Source: JBBQXH01 sp963710975 (GTDB lineage Bacteria > Actinomycetota > Thermoleophilia > Gaiellales > Gaiellaceae). Taken from it: a DNA stretch of 64,000 nucleotides. Below the pieces are notes generated by a model. It did no database searches. It was not told where the DNA came from and saw only the letters and a list, made by a program, of their open reading frames with translations. The number at the start of each line of letters is the position of its first letter. The first letter of the stretch is position 1. Shown here one piece after another: positions 57,939 through 64,000 of the stretch. The translations under genes and the position numbers were made by a program. The stretch is from the NCBI GenBank assembly GCA_963710975.1, contig CAVQCG010000004.1, positions 620,001 to 684,000 on the forward strand, given 5' to 3'.

Positions 57939-58133
57939 ATGCACCTCCGCGGGCCAGCCCTCAGTCGGGAAACGAGCTCCATCATCTGGGGCGTCGGCCT
58001 CGCGTTCTACGTCTTCGTGTTCATGCTTGCCGTCGGCGTCAGCCTCGGCGTCTCGGTGGTGGCCTCGATCCTCTCCGCCGTGGTGATCTTCTTCACGGTC
58101 CTCCTGCTCGGCGACGACGCGCGGCGAGCGTAG
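57939..58133 (+). CDS. Small two-helix membrane protein
   Basis: 64 aa with two transmembrane segments (SIIWGVGLAFYVFVFMLAVG and VSVVASILSAVVIFFTVLLL) joined by a very short turn, ends charged. Convergent with the following minus-strand gene. No family recognised. Confidence 0.6.
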   Translation: MHLRGPALSRETSSIIWGVGLAFYVFVFMLAVGVSLGVSVVASILSAVVIFFTVLLLGDDARRA

Positions 58134-58136
58134 GCC

Positions 58137-58355
58137 TCACAGGCTCACGTCGACCGGCCGGCGTCGGGCACCAGAGTCCCGGCACAGCGTCCCCAGGAGC
58201 CGGCGGGCGAGATCTGATCCGAGCTCGGCTTCGAGGCGCTCTCTGGCGCTCCGTCCCCGGTTCCCGGTCAAGCGCTCGATGCGCGCGCAATGGTCGAGCA
58301 GGAGGAGACTCCCCCGGCCGCCCGGCTCGAGCACGCTGTGACTCATCTGCACCAT
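58137..58355 (-). CDS. Small soluble hypothetical protein
   Basis: 72 aa from ATG 58355, or 69 aa from ATG 58346. Helical and basic (LLLLDHCARIERLTGNRGRS, RERLEAELGSDLARRLLGTL). The start region lies inside a 9-bp inverted repeat (58339-58365) that may be regulatory. No family recognised. Confidence 0.5.
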   Translation of the reverse strand: MVQMSHSVLEPGGRGSLLLLDHCARIERLTGNRGRSARERLEAELGSDLARRLLGTLCRDSGARRRPVDVSL

Positions 58356-58365
58356 GGATGAGTCA
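58339..58365. repeat. Inverted repeat TGACTCATC / GATGAGTCA
   Basis: Perfect 9-bp arms, 9-nt spacer, over the start of the 72-aa gene. A third copy, TGACTCATC, sits at 59055-59063, 11 bp before the start of the next minus-strand gene. Possible shared operator. Confidence 0.4.
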
Positions 58366-58387
58366 TCGTCGGGCGATCCGACCGTGC

Positions 58388-58428
58388 TTCATCCCTGGCG
58401 CGAGTGGTATTCATCCCTGGCGCGAGTG
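58388..58428. repeat. Tandem direct repeat, 19 bp twice
   Basis: TTCATCCCTGGCGCGAGTG occurs at 58388-58406 and 58410-58428 (period 22). It spans the stop codon of the gene ending at 58411, so the repeat sets that protein's C-terminus. Confidence 0.7.
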
Positions 58429-59043
58429 ACCGTGCTCGAGGTGTCCTGCGAGTGGCTGACGTGACCGACCGAAGGGCCCGGAGTGCAGCTCCTCGACCAG
58501 ATCGTCGAGTCCGCCTCCCCCACGCCGGCCGAACACGTGGTCGACCACCTCGACCTCGCGGTCCGAGTAGTACGGGACGTCGAGGTGATCGCGGGAGACC
58601 AGATTCACGGAGATGGACTCGCACGACGGGCAGCGGACGGCCACCACCATGCGCCCGTGCGCCGGCTCGAGTACCCGGAATGCGGAGGGGTATGCCGGTC
58701 GTGGCTTCGTCTCCGCGACACAGAAGAACGTCCAGGGCCAGCGTCCGTGCGTGATCCGGTGGGCGGCCTCGTCGACGAGCATGTCGTTGACGGACTCGAA
58801 GCGGCCCGTCATGACGTCGAAGAACGCCTCTGCTGTGCCGCCGAGCGGGCTCCAGTCGAGGTCCCGATGGGTCAGCAGACCCGGGTGCTCGCCGCCGCAG
58901 GGACAGGAGAACCGGATGTCGAAGACCGCAGGTCGGCGTACGCCGGGGAGCTGCTCGACCGTGCGAAAGGCGGAAAAGGGGATCGACGCCTCCCGCCGGG
59001 CCGGACACGGGAACGTGTAGCGAGCCTTGAAGCCGTCGTACAC
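58411..59043 (-). CDS. Hypothetical Cys-rich protein
   Basis: 210 aa from GTG 59043. Two probable zinc sites: FSCPCGGEHPG (about residues 45-55) and VRCPSCESISV (about 137-147). Middle part GRWPWTFFCVAETKPRPAY. The overall look is of a zinc-stabilised binding protein; no family recognised. Its stop lies in the tandem repeat above. Confidence 0.6.
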   Translation of the reverse strand: MYDGFKARYTFPCPARREASIPFSAFRTVEQLPGVRRPAVFDIRFSCPCGGEHPGLLTHRDLDWSPLGGTAEAFFDVMTGRFESVNDMLVDEAAHRITHGRWPWTFFCVAETKPRPAYPSAFRVLEPAHGRMVVAVRCPSCESISVNLVSRDHLDVPYYSDREVEVVDHVFGRRGGGGLDDLVEELHSGPFGRSRQPLAGHLEHGHSRQG

Positions 59044-59072
59044 GACTCCAAGTGTGACTCATCCAGCGGCTA

Positions 59073-59597
59073 TCAGCTGTACGTCACGACCGAAAAGACC
59101 TCGCGGCCTGGCAGATGCGAACGCCCACCGAGGAACGCCAGCTCGACGAGGAACGCGAGGCCGACGACCTCCCCGCCGAGACGCTCGACCAACTTGACCT
59201 TCGCCGAGGCGGTTCCACCCGTCGCGAGGACGTCATCGTGCACGAGCACGCGAGCGCCTGATGCCACCGCGTCTGCGTGCAACTCGAGGGAGTCGACACC
59301 GTACTCGAGTGCGTATTCGGTGCTCACCGTACGCCACGGCAGCTTGCCGGGCTTGCGCGCTGCGGCGAAGCCGCAGCCGAGCCGCACGGCGAGCGCCCCG
59401 CCGAGAATGAAGCCGCGAGCCTCCGCTCCCAGGACGAGATCGGGCTCGAGCGGCTCGGCGAAGGCCGCCAGGCGCTCGACCGCCTCGCGGAGCGAGGCTG
59501 GATCTGCCAGGAGCGGCATGATGTCCTTGAAGACGATGCCCGGTCGAGGGAAGTCCGGGACGTCCCGGATCTTGGCCTCGAGGTCGATCGGAGCCAC
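59073..59597 (-). CDS. apt: Adenine phosphoribosyltransferase
   Basis: 174 aa from GTG 59597, which shares a base with the ftsR stop (TAGTG). It salvages adenine to AMP with PRPP. PRPP-binding motif VLVHDDVLATGGTASAKV (about 123-140), IRDVPDFPRPGIVFKDIMPL at the N-terminus, and GAEARGFILGGALAVRLG. Full length. Last gene of the rsiG-FHA-ftsR-apt run. Confidence 0.94.
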   Translation of the reverse strand: MAPIDLEAKIRDVPDFPRPGIVFKDIMPLLADPASLREAVERLAAFAEPLEPDLVLGAEARGFILGGALAVRLGCGFAAARKPGKLPWRTVSTEYALEYGVDSLELHADAVASGARVLVHDDVLATGGTASAKVKLVERLGGEVVGLAFLVELAFLGGRSHLPGREVFSVVTYS

Positions 59598-60298
59598 TAC
59601 CTCGGAACGAGTGTTCTGAGCGCCCTCCAGAAGAGGAGCTGCGAGAGCTCGGTCGAGAGCCCGGCCAGCTTCTCGAGGTCGTCGAGTCCCGCCTGCCGAC
59701 GCTCGGGGTTGCGTGCATGCAGGTACGGTGCGACGACCTGCTCGAGCAGGCCTGCCTCGTTGTCGGCATTCGTGCGGAGCTTGCGGAGGACACGAGGCTC
59801 GAGCCCGTACTGACTCAGGCGAGTGCAGGCGGCGACCACCTCGACATCGCTCTCGGGATAGCCCGTGACGCCGTCTTCTCCGAGCGACTCGATGAGCTGG
59901 TAGTTCTCGAGCTCGCGAACGAAGTCGGGATTCGCACGCGAGCGTTCGCAGAGATCGTCGAACGAGATCAGCGGCGCCTGAAGCCGCGAGCGCAGCGCAG
60001 TCACCTTGCTCTTTCGCCTGTCGCGTTTTCCCTGGCCCGGCATCATCAGCTCTTCGCGAATCACCCTCAGCGGGAGGAACTCGTCCCGCTGGAGCCGGAG
60101 GATCGTCCGTAGGCGCTCGACCTCGTCCTCGCCGAACAGCCGGTACCCGCCGTGTGTCCGCTGCGGCTGCACGAGGCCTTGGTCCTCCAGGTACCGGATC
60201 TTCGAGATCGAGATGTCCGGGAACTCCTCTTTGAGCCGTCGGCACACGGCTCCGATCGTCAACGGTCGCTCGACACGTGGTTTGGGGACGGTTGCCAT
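59597..60298 (-). CDS. ftsR: MerR-family regulator, FtsR-like
   Basis: 233 aa from ATG 60298. The MerR winged helix lies at about residues 14-85 (TIGAVCRRLKEEFPDISISK, IRYLEDQGLVQPQRTHGGYR, LFGEDEVERLR). A longer helical C-terminal domain follows instead of a metal-binding loop. In Mycobacterium and Corynebacterium the FtsR regulator sits beside garA/odhI, as here beside an FHA gene; FtsR activates ftsZ there. Assignment rests on that context and layout. Confidence 0.8.
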   Translation of the reverse strand: MATVPKPRVERPLTIGAVCRRLKEEFPDISISKIRYLEDQGLVQPQRTHGGYRLFGEDEVERLRTILRLQRDEFLPLRVIREELMMPGQGKRDRRKSKVTALRSRLQAPLISFDDLCERSRANPDFVRELENYQLIESLGEDGVTGYPESDVEVVAACTRLSQYGLEPRVLRKLRTNADNEAGLLEQVVAPYLHARNPERRQAGLDDLEKLAGLSTELSQLLFWRALRTLVPR

Positions 60299-60302
60299 GG
60301 TG

Positions 60303-60767
60303 TTAGCGCTCCAGGAACGTGAGCTTGTACTTGCCGATCTGCACCTCGTCACCGTCCGAGAGCTCGCTCGCATCGACTCGCCGTCGGTTCACGAACGTTC
60401 CGTTCAGCGAGCGCTGATCCTCGATCGTGAAAGCACCGCTTCGCCGAACGAGGAGTGCGTGCCGCCGAGAGACGGTCACATCGTCGAGGAAGATGTCGGC
60501 GTCGGGCGAGCGGCCGATCGTGAAGCGATCTCGTGAGAGCGCGAAGGTCTCCCCGGGCCGTCCTGCGCCGGACCGGACGATCAGGGCAGTGCCTTCGACG
60601 CCGAGATCGGACTCGGTTGACTCGGGTTCGTCTCCGTCCGCCGGTAGCAGTGACGAGAGCGTCTGGTCGCCGCTGTCATCCGGGATGAGCGGCGCTCCGC
60701 ACTTCTCGCAGAATCGTGCGGCCTCGAGATTCTGGAAGCCGCATTCTGGACAGTGGACGTAGGTCAC
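60303..60767 (-). CDS. GarA-like FHA protein with N-terminal zinc ribbon
   Basis: 154 aa. A zinc ribbon (CPECGFQ...FCEKCGAP, residues 6-25) precedes a short Thr/Ser segment (GDQTLSSLL) and an FHA domain at about 65-150: DRFTIGRSPDADIFLDDVTV, SRRHALLVRR, SLNGTFVNRRRV. GarA/OdhI are kinase-controlled FHA switches acting on the 2-oxoglutarate node; the zinc ribbon is extra and whether QTLSS is phosphorylated is unknown. GTGA overlap with the rsiG homologue. Confidence 0.85.
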   Translation of the reverse strand: MTYVHCPECGFQNLEAARFCEKCGAPLIPDDSGDQTLSSLLPADGDEPESTESDLGVEGTALIVRSGAGRPGETFALSRDRFTIGRSPDADIFLDDVTVSRRHALLVRRSGAFTIEDQRSLNGTFVNRRRVDASELSDGDEVQIGKYKLTFLER

Positions 60768-61051
60768 CCGCCGTCCTTGTCGATCTCGCCCAGCTCCTCC
60801 TCGCTGATCCGGGGAGCGGCCTTCACGGCGAGGATCTCGGTGAGCTTGCCGAGGTCGACGTCGCGCAGCGGGCTCTCGCCCTCCTCCACCTGCTTGTGGA
60901 GCCGCGAGACGAGCTCCGCACGCAAGATGTCGATCTTGCCGTGCAACAGCCTGCGACGGTACGAGATGTCCTGCTCCTCCTTCAGGAGGCCGCGAATCAG
61001 GTCACGGAGTTCGGTGTCGGAGACGGTGGCAAGATCGGGAAGAGCATCCAC
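60764..61051 (-). CDS. rsiG: RsiG-like c-di-GMP-responsive anti-sigma factor homologue
   Basis: 95 aa from GTG 61051. A helical hairpin carries the RsiG signature for c-di-GMP: Glu26-x3-Ser30-x2-Arg33-x3-His37-x3-Asp41 (within EQDISYRRRLLHGKID). The published signature is E(X)3S(X)2R(X)3Q(X)3D, so one position is His for Gln. Streptomyces RsiG has two such motifs and holds sigma-WhiG; a one-motif Rubrobacter form works as a homodimer. No WhiG-type sigma gene is in the window. A GACACT -10-like box and GGGAG-t-CTCCC palindrome (61052-61062) precede the start. Confidence 0.78.
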   Translation of the reverse strand: MDALPDLATVSDTELRDLIRGLLKEEQDISYRRRLLHGKIDILRAELVSRLHKQVEEGESPLRDVDLGKLTEILAVKAAPRISEEELGEIDKDGG

Positions 61052-61090
61052 GGGAGACTCCCAGTGTCGATCGACGATGGAGGTAGCTGT

Positions 61091-61139
61091 CCCTCAAGTA
61101 AAGCATGAGGTTGAAAATCCTTCAACCTCGACTTGAGGG
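61091..61139 (-). terminator. Double-arm stem-loop after the guanylyltransferase gene
   Basis: Outer arms CCCTCAAGT/ACTTGAGGG (9 bp, perfect) enclose GAGGTTGAA/TTCAACCTC (9 bp, perfect) with loop AATCC. It begins 2 nt after the stop of the gene at 61141. No U tract, so an intrinsic terminator of the GC type or an RNA stabiliser. Confidence 0.65.
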
Positions 61140-61140
61140 T

Positions 61141-63657
61141 TCAGGGCGCAGGCGCAGAATCCTCCCCCGCGCTGATGATCTCTTCGACGGCCCCGCGTAG
61201 CTCGTGTTCCAGTCGTCCTGCGTCCTCTGGAGTGACGCCCTCCGCGTAGATGTGGACGAGTGGCTCGTCGGGATCCGGCACCACCTGTGACCATCCTCCG
61301 TCCTCGAAGATCTTGATCCCGTCGAGCAGATCGGTCCGCTTCCCCTTGTTCTGCTCGGTGAGGATCCGCATGACCGTGCCCTTGAGCGCCCACGGACAGC
61401 GCACCTGCCTGTGGACGACCGTCGACTGAGGGAGCTCTGCAACCAGGTCGGAGAGCGGCCGTTCGACGGGTGCGAGCAGCTGAAGCAGGTTGGTCACGCT
61501 CGTGACCGCGTCGTAGGCAGGGAGAAAGCTCGGAAACACGAACCCGCCTCCGACGGACCCCGCGAAGACCGTGCCTTCCTGCGCGGCCGCGAGGGTGAGC
61601 GCCGACAGCGACACCGGCGTCCGCCGCACCTCGAGGCCGGTGCCCGAAGCGAGCTCGTCGACGAGGCTGGTCGTCGTGATCGGGAACGCGAGCGATCCCG
61701 TCTTGCCGTTTCGGCTGATGAGGGACACGAGGAGCAGGAGCTCCTGCTCGACCGGCACCTCGTTCGCCAGTTCGTCGACCAGGTACATCCGCTCACCTGC
61801 GTGGTCGATGACGACGCCGACATCTGCGCCAACCGCCGTCACGAGCCGCTTCACGTGGAGGAGTGACTCCTGCAGGCTGACAGCCGGTTGAACCGGCCTC
61901 GCGGAGAGGTGAGCCCGGGAGGAGACCGTCTCGACCTCGAGCGGGCCGAGGACGAGAGGCAGGATGAGCGACGCGGACGAGAAGCTGTAGTCGACGACGA
62001 TGCGAAATCCACGGCGCCGGATCGCATCGACATCGACGGTCGCGAGAAGGTCGGCGATATAGGTCTCGACGGCACGCGACGGGAACGTCAGGTCACCCAG
62101 GTCTGCGTAGGACGCTCGCCGGAACTCCTGACGCGAGTAGTGCTTCGCCAGCTCCTTCTCGAGCTCGGGCGTCGCCTGGATACCCGGTGCTTCGAAGATC
62201 TGGATCTGGACTGCCTCCGCGTCGGACTCGCTCGGGCGGACGTGAACGCCGACCTCGACCCCGATCGACTTGAGCAGGTGCCTGTTGACCGCGGCCGGCA
62301 TGATCCGAAGATCCTCGACGTGAACGCCGGTCGACGAGATCCCCGCGATCAGCGCCCGCTTGATGAGCCGGCACGCCGGCTGCTGGGATCTGCTCGCGAC
62401 GACGCTCGAGCCGCGCTTGAGAGCCGTGCCGAGCGCCATTCCGAGCCGGAGCGCGACTTCGGGAGTCAGGTCGACGTTGACGAGCCCCGAGAGGGTGGCC
62501 GCACCGCCGAGGTGGCTGACCGCTCTGGACTCCCAGATCAGATTCCGGTCGACGACCGTGCCTGACTCGACCTCCTTGAACGGGTACACCCGAACCGACG
62601 GCATCACGACGCTCTCCGGGCCGAGTGTGCACTCGTCGCCGATGGCAGCGCCTTCGTGGACACGTGCGTGTGCACGCACGTCGCAGGACCTCCCGATCGT
62701 GGCCCCCTCGATGAGCACACTGCGCCCGATGTACGTCTCCGCATCGATCACGGAGTGCGTGACCGACGCATGCTCCCTGACCGTCACGCCGGTTGCGAGG
62801 ACCGCGTAGGGCCCGACAGTCGCGCTCGAGTTGAGCCGGCAGTAGTTCCCCACGAAGGCCGGGCCCTTGATCCTGTCGAGCTCGTCGAGCTCCACCCCCT
62901 CCCCCAGCCAGATGTTTCCGCGCAGCCGGATCCCGGGAATCTGGAGCTTGATCCGCTCGTCGAGTGCGTCGAAGTTCGCCTGCCGGTACTGGTCGAGATT
63001 CCCGATGTCCTGCCAGTAGCCGTCCATCACGTGGCCGTAGAGCGGCCTGCCCATCTCGAGCAGCAGCGGGAACAGCTCCTTCGAGAAGTCGTATGGCCTG
63101 CCGGCCGGAATGTGACGGAGGACCTCGGGCTCGAGCACGTAGATCCCGGTGTTGATCGTGTCCGAGAAGACCTGGCCCCACGACGGCTTCTCGAGGAAGC
63201 GCTCGATCCGGCCCTCCTCGTCGGTGACGACGATCCCGAACTCGAGGGGGTTCTCGACGCTCTTCAGGCCGATTGTGACCGAGGCGCCCCGCTCCCGGTG
63301 GAATGCGAGAAGCGCACCGAGATCGACATCGCAGAGCGCGTCGCCCGAGATCACGACGAAGGTCTCGTCGAGCTGATCCGCGGCCAGTCCGACGGAGCCC
63401 GCCGTCCCGGCAGGCGACTCCTCGACCGAGTACTGCATCCGGACGCCGTGGGACTCACCGTCTCCGAAATACGTCCGGATCGCCTGCGGCATGAACGCGA
63501 CCGTGGTGATGATGTCCTCGAAGCCGTGAAGCTTCAGGAGCTCCACGATGTGCTCCATGCAGGGACGTCCGACGATCGGGACCATCGGCTTCGGCTGGTT
63601 CGAGGTGAGCGGGCGCAGCCGGGTGCCCTCCCCGCCTGCCATCACGACGGCCTTCAC
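61141..63657 (-). CDS. Mannose-1-phosphate guanylyltransferase fused to a degenerate phosphomannomutase domain
   Basis: 838 aa from GTG 63657. The nucleotidyltransferase (1-235) has MAGGEGTRLRPLTSNQPKPM and VVISGDALCDVDLGA. A left-handed beta-helix follows (about 250-370). The C-terminal 460 aa have the phosphohexomutase layout, but the active-site motifs are altered: TASHNP is RPSESD, DGDADR is DHAGER, and GExSGH is GSVGGG. The mutase part is therefore probably structural or regulatory. Long fusions of this kind are annotated as GDP-mannose synthases in actinobacteria, as I recall. GTGA overlap with the next gene. Confidence 0.82.
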   Translation of the reverse strand: MKAVVMAGGEGTRLRPLTSNQPKPMVPIVGRPCMEHIVELLKLHGFEDIITTVAFMPQAIRTYFGDGESHGVRMQYSVEESPAGTAGSVGLAADQLDETFVVISGDALCDVDLGALLAFHRERGASVTIGLKSVENPLEFGIVVTDEEGRIERFLEKPSWGQVFSDTINTGIYVLEPEVLRHIPAGRPYDFSKELFPLLLEMGRPLYGHVMDGYWQDIGNLDQYRQANFDALDERIKLQIPGIRLRGNIWLGEGVELDELDRIKGPAFVGNYCRLNSSATVGPYAVLATGVTVREHASVTHSVIDAETYIGRSVLIEGATIGRSCDVRAHARVHEGAAIGDECTLGPESVVMPSVRVYPFKEVESGTVVDRNLIWESRAVSHLGGAATLSGLVNVDLTPEVALRLGMALGTALKRGSSVVASRSQQPACRLIKRALIAGISSTGVHVEDLRIMPAAVNRHLLKSIGVEVGVHVRPSESDAEAVQIQIFEAPGIQATPELEKELAKHYSRQEFRRASYADLGDLTFPSRAVETYIADLLATVDVDAIRRRGFRIVVDYSFSSASLILPLVLGPLEVETVSSRAHLSARPVQPAVSLQESLLHVKRLVTAVGADVGVVIDHAGERMYLVDELANEVPVEQELLLLVSLISRNGKTGSLAFPITTTSLVDELASGTGLEVRRTPVSLSALTLAAAQEGTVFAGSVGGGFVFPSFLPAYDAVTSVTNLLQLLAPVERPLSDLVAELPQSTVVHRQVRCPWALKGTVMRILTEQNKGKRTDLLDGIKIFEDGGWSQVVPDPDEPLVHIYAEGVTPEDAGRLEHELRGAVEEIISAGEDSAPAP

Positions 63658-64000
63658 CGGACGACCCGCCAGACCTTGACGACGTAGTCGAGACCGGCCA
63701 GCACCGCGCCGCCGACACCGATCCAGAAGAGGACGAGCGGCCAGTCCGTCCCGGCCGGCGTCGCCAGGATCCCGACGATCGACGCGTAGAGCAGCCACGT
63801 CGCCGCCTTGCCGAGGAAGCTGACCTCGAACGTGTACCCGCGCTTCACGGCGAAACGGGAGCCACCGACCAGGATGACGTCTCGCAGGAGGATGATCGCG
63901 AGCGCAGGCCAGGGGAGCCTCCCCTCGATCCAGAGCAGGACGATCGCGGCATCGATCATCAGCCGGTCGGCGAGGGGATCGGCGAGCTTCCCGAAGTCCG
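63654..64000 (-). CDS. CDP-alcohol phosphatidyltransferase, truncated by window edge
   Basis: The last 114 codons of a membrane phospholipid synthase. DFGKLADPLADRLM at the window edge is the downstream half of the family motif DGxxAR...GxxxDxxxD. Three transmembrane helices follow (LPWPALAIILLRDVIL, FLGKAATWLLYASIVG, LVLFWIGVGGAVLAGL). The gene continues beyond 64000. The product (for example phosphatidylinositol- or glycerol-phosphate type) cannot be told. Confidence 0.85.
   Translation of the reverse strand, partial: DFGKLADPLADRLMIDAAIVLLWIEGRLPWPALAIILLRDVILVGGSRFAVKRGYTFEVSFLGKAATWLLYASIVGILATPAGTDWPLVLFWIGVGGAVLAGLDYVVKVWRVVR

Noticed and set aside
1..64000. CRISPR array, rRNA, IS element or biosynthetic cluster
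   Set aside because: No regularly spaced direct repeats, rRNA-like sequence, transposase or PKS/NRPS/RiPP genes were seen.

Overview
The window is GC-rich bacterial DNA with many GTG starts and GTGA/ATGA stop-start overlaps. The gene order is that of a deep-branching actinobacterium: rimP-nusA-ylxR-infB-rbfA-nrnA-truB-ribF, rpsO-pnp-M16-dapB-dapA-rnj-ftsK, cinA-thpR-recA-recX-rny-miaB-miaA-dapF, and a GarA-like FHA / FtsR-like MerR pair. A single-motif RsiG homologue and two RpoD-like sigma factors point to Thermoleophilia or a relative (Gaiellales/Solirubrobacterales-like). This placement is inferred from gene content, not from any search.

Layout. 1-5400 is an accessory zone. It holds a MobC-like DNA-binding protein, a lipoprotein, decayed genes, a secreted protein and an XRE-cupin regulator, and three tRNA/tmRNA 3'-end-like repeats (1696, 3918, 5326) that look like att sites of successively integrated elements. 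5440-10870 carries a PQQ-type sugar dehydrogenase, small membrane and lipoproteins, a PH-domain protein, a cupin-TPR protein, an L,D-transpeptidase and dtd. 10870-14360 is a gene graveyard: an Mrr restriction-enzyme pseudogene with its catalytic core deleted, a second dtd fragment and other broken frames, around an intact PEBP-like lipoprotein. 14380-22000 is the NusA/IF2 translation and RNA-maturation operon. 21770-32400 holds ggt, rpsO, pnp, a geranylgeranyl-reductase-like flavoprotein, an M16 peptidase, dapB, dapA and RNase J. 32400-43430 holds ftsK, a RodZ-like protein, cinA, thpR, recA, recX, RNase Y, miaB and miaA. 43370-47200 is a lysine/diaminopimelate cluster (dapF against dapD-dapC-dapE). 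47260-55200 holds hflX, dut, a NUDIX hydrolase, an orphan GatD-like amidotransferase, a sulfotransferase, an HNH-repeat protein and two sigma factors flanking a PHP phosphatase. 55200-64000 holds a metallophosphatase, a GH-like protein, apt, ftsR, a GarA-like FHA protein, the RsiG homologue, a mannose-1-phosphate guanylyltransferase fusion and a truncated CDP-alcohol phosphatidyltransferase.

How it works together. The core is informational: transcription elongation (NusA), initiation (IF2), ribosome maturation (RimP, RbfA), tRNA modification (TruB, MiaA, MiaB) and RNA decay (PNPase, RNase J, RNase Y, NrnA). It is interleaved with wall-precursor synthesis (Dap enzymes, GatD, L,D-transpeptidase). 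No complete novel defence or biosynthetic system was found. The strongest unusual signals are: (i) a TANNNT -10 element 6-9 nt upstream of about 16 start codons, implying widespread leaderless transcription; (ii) a one-motif RsiG c-di-GMP/anti-sigma homologue in an operon with GarA- and FtsR-like genes; (iii) a DapF with both catalytic cysteines replaced by serine; (iv) serial tRNA-end att-like scars next to decayed genes; (v) NusA with an added zinc tail.
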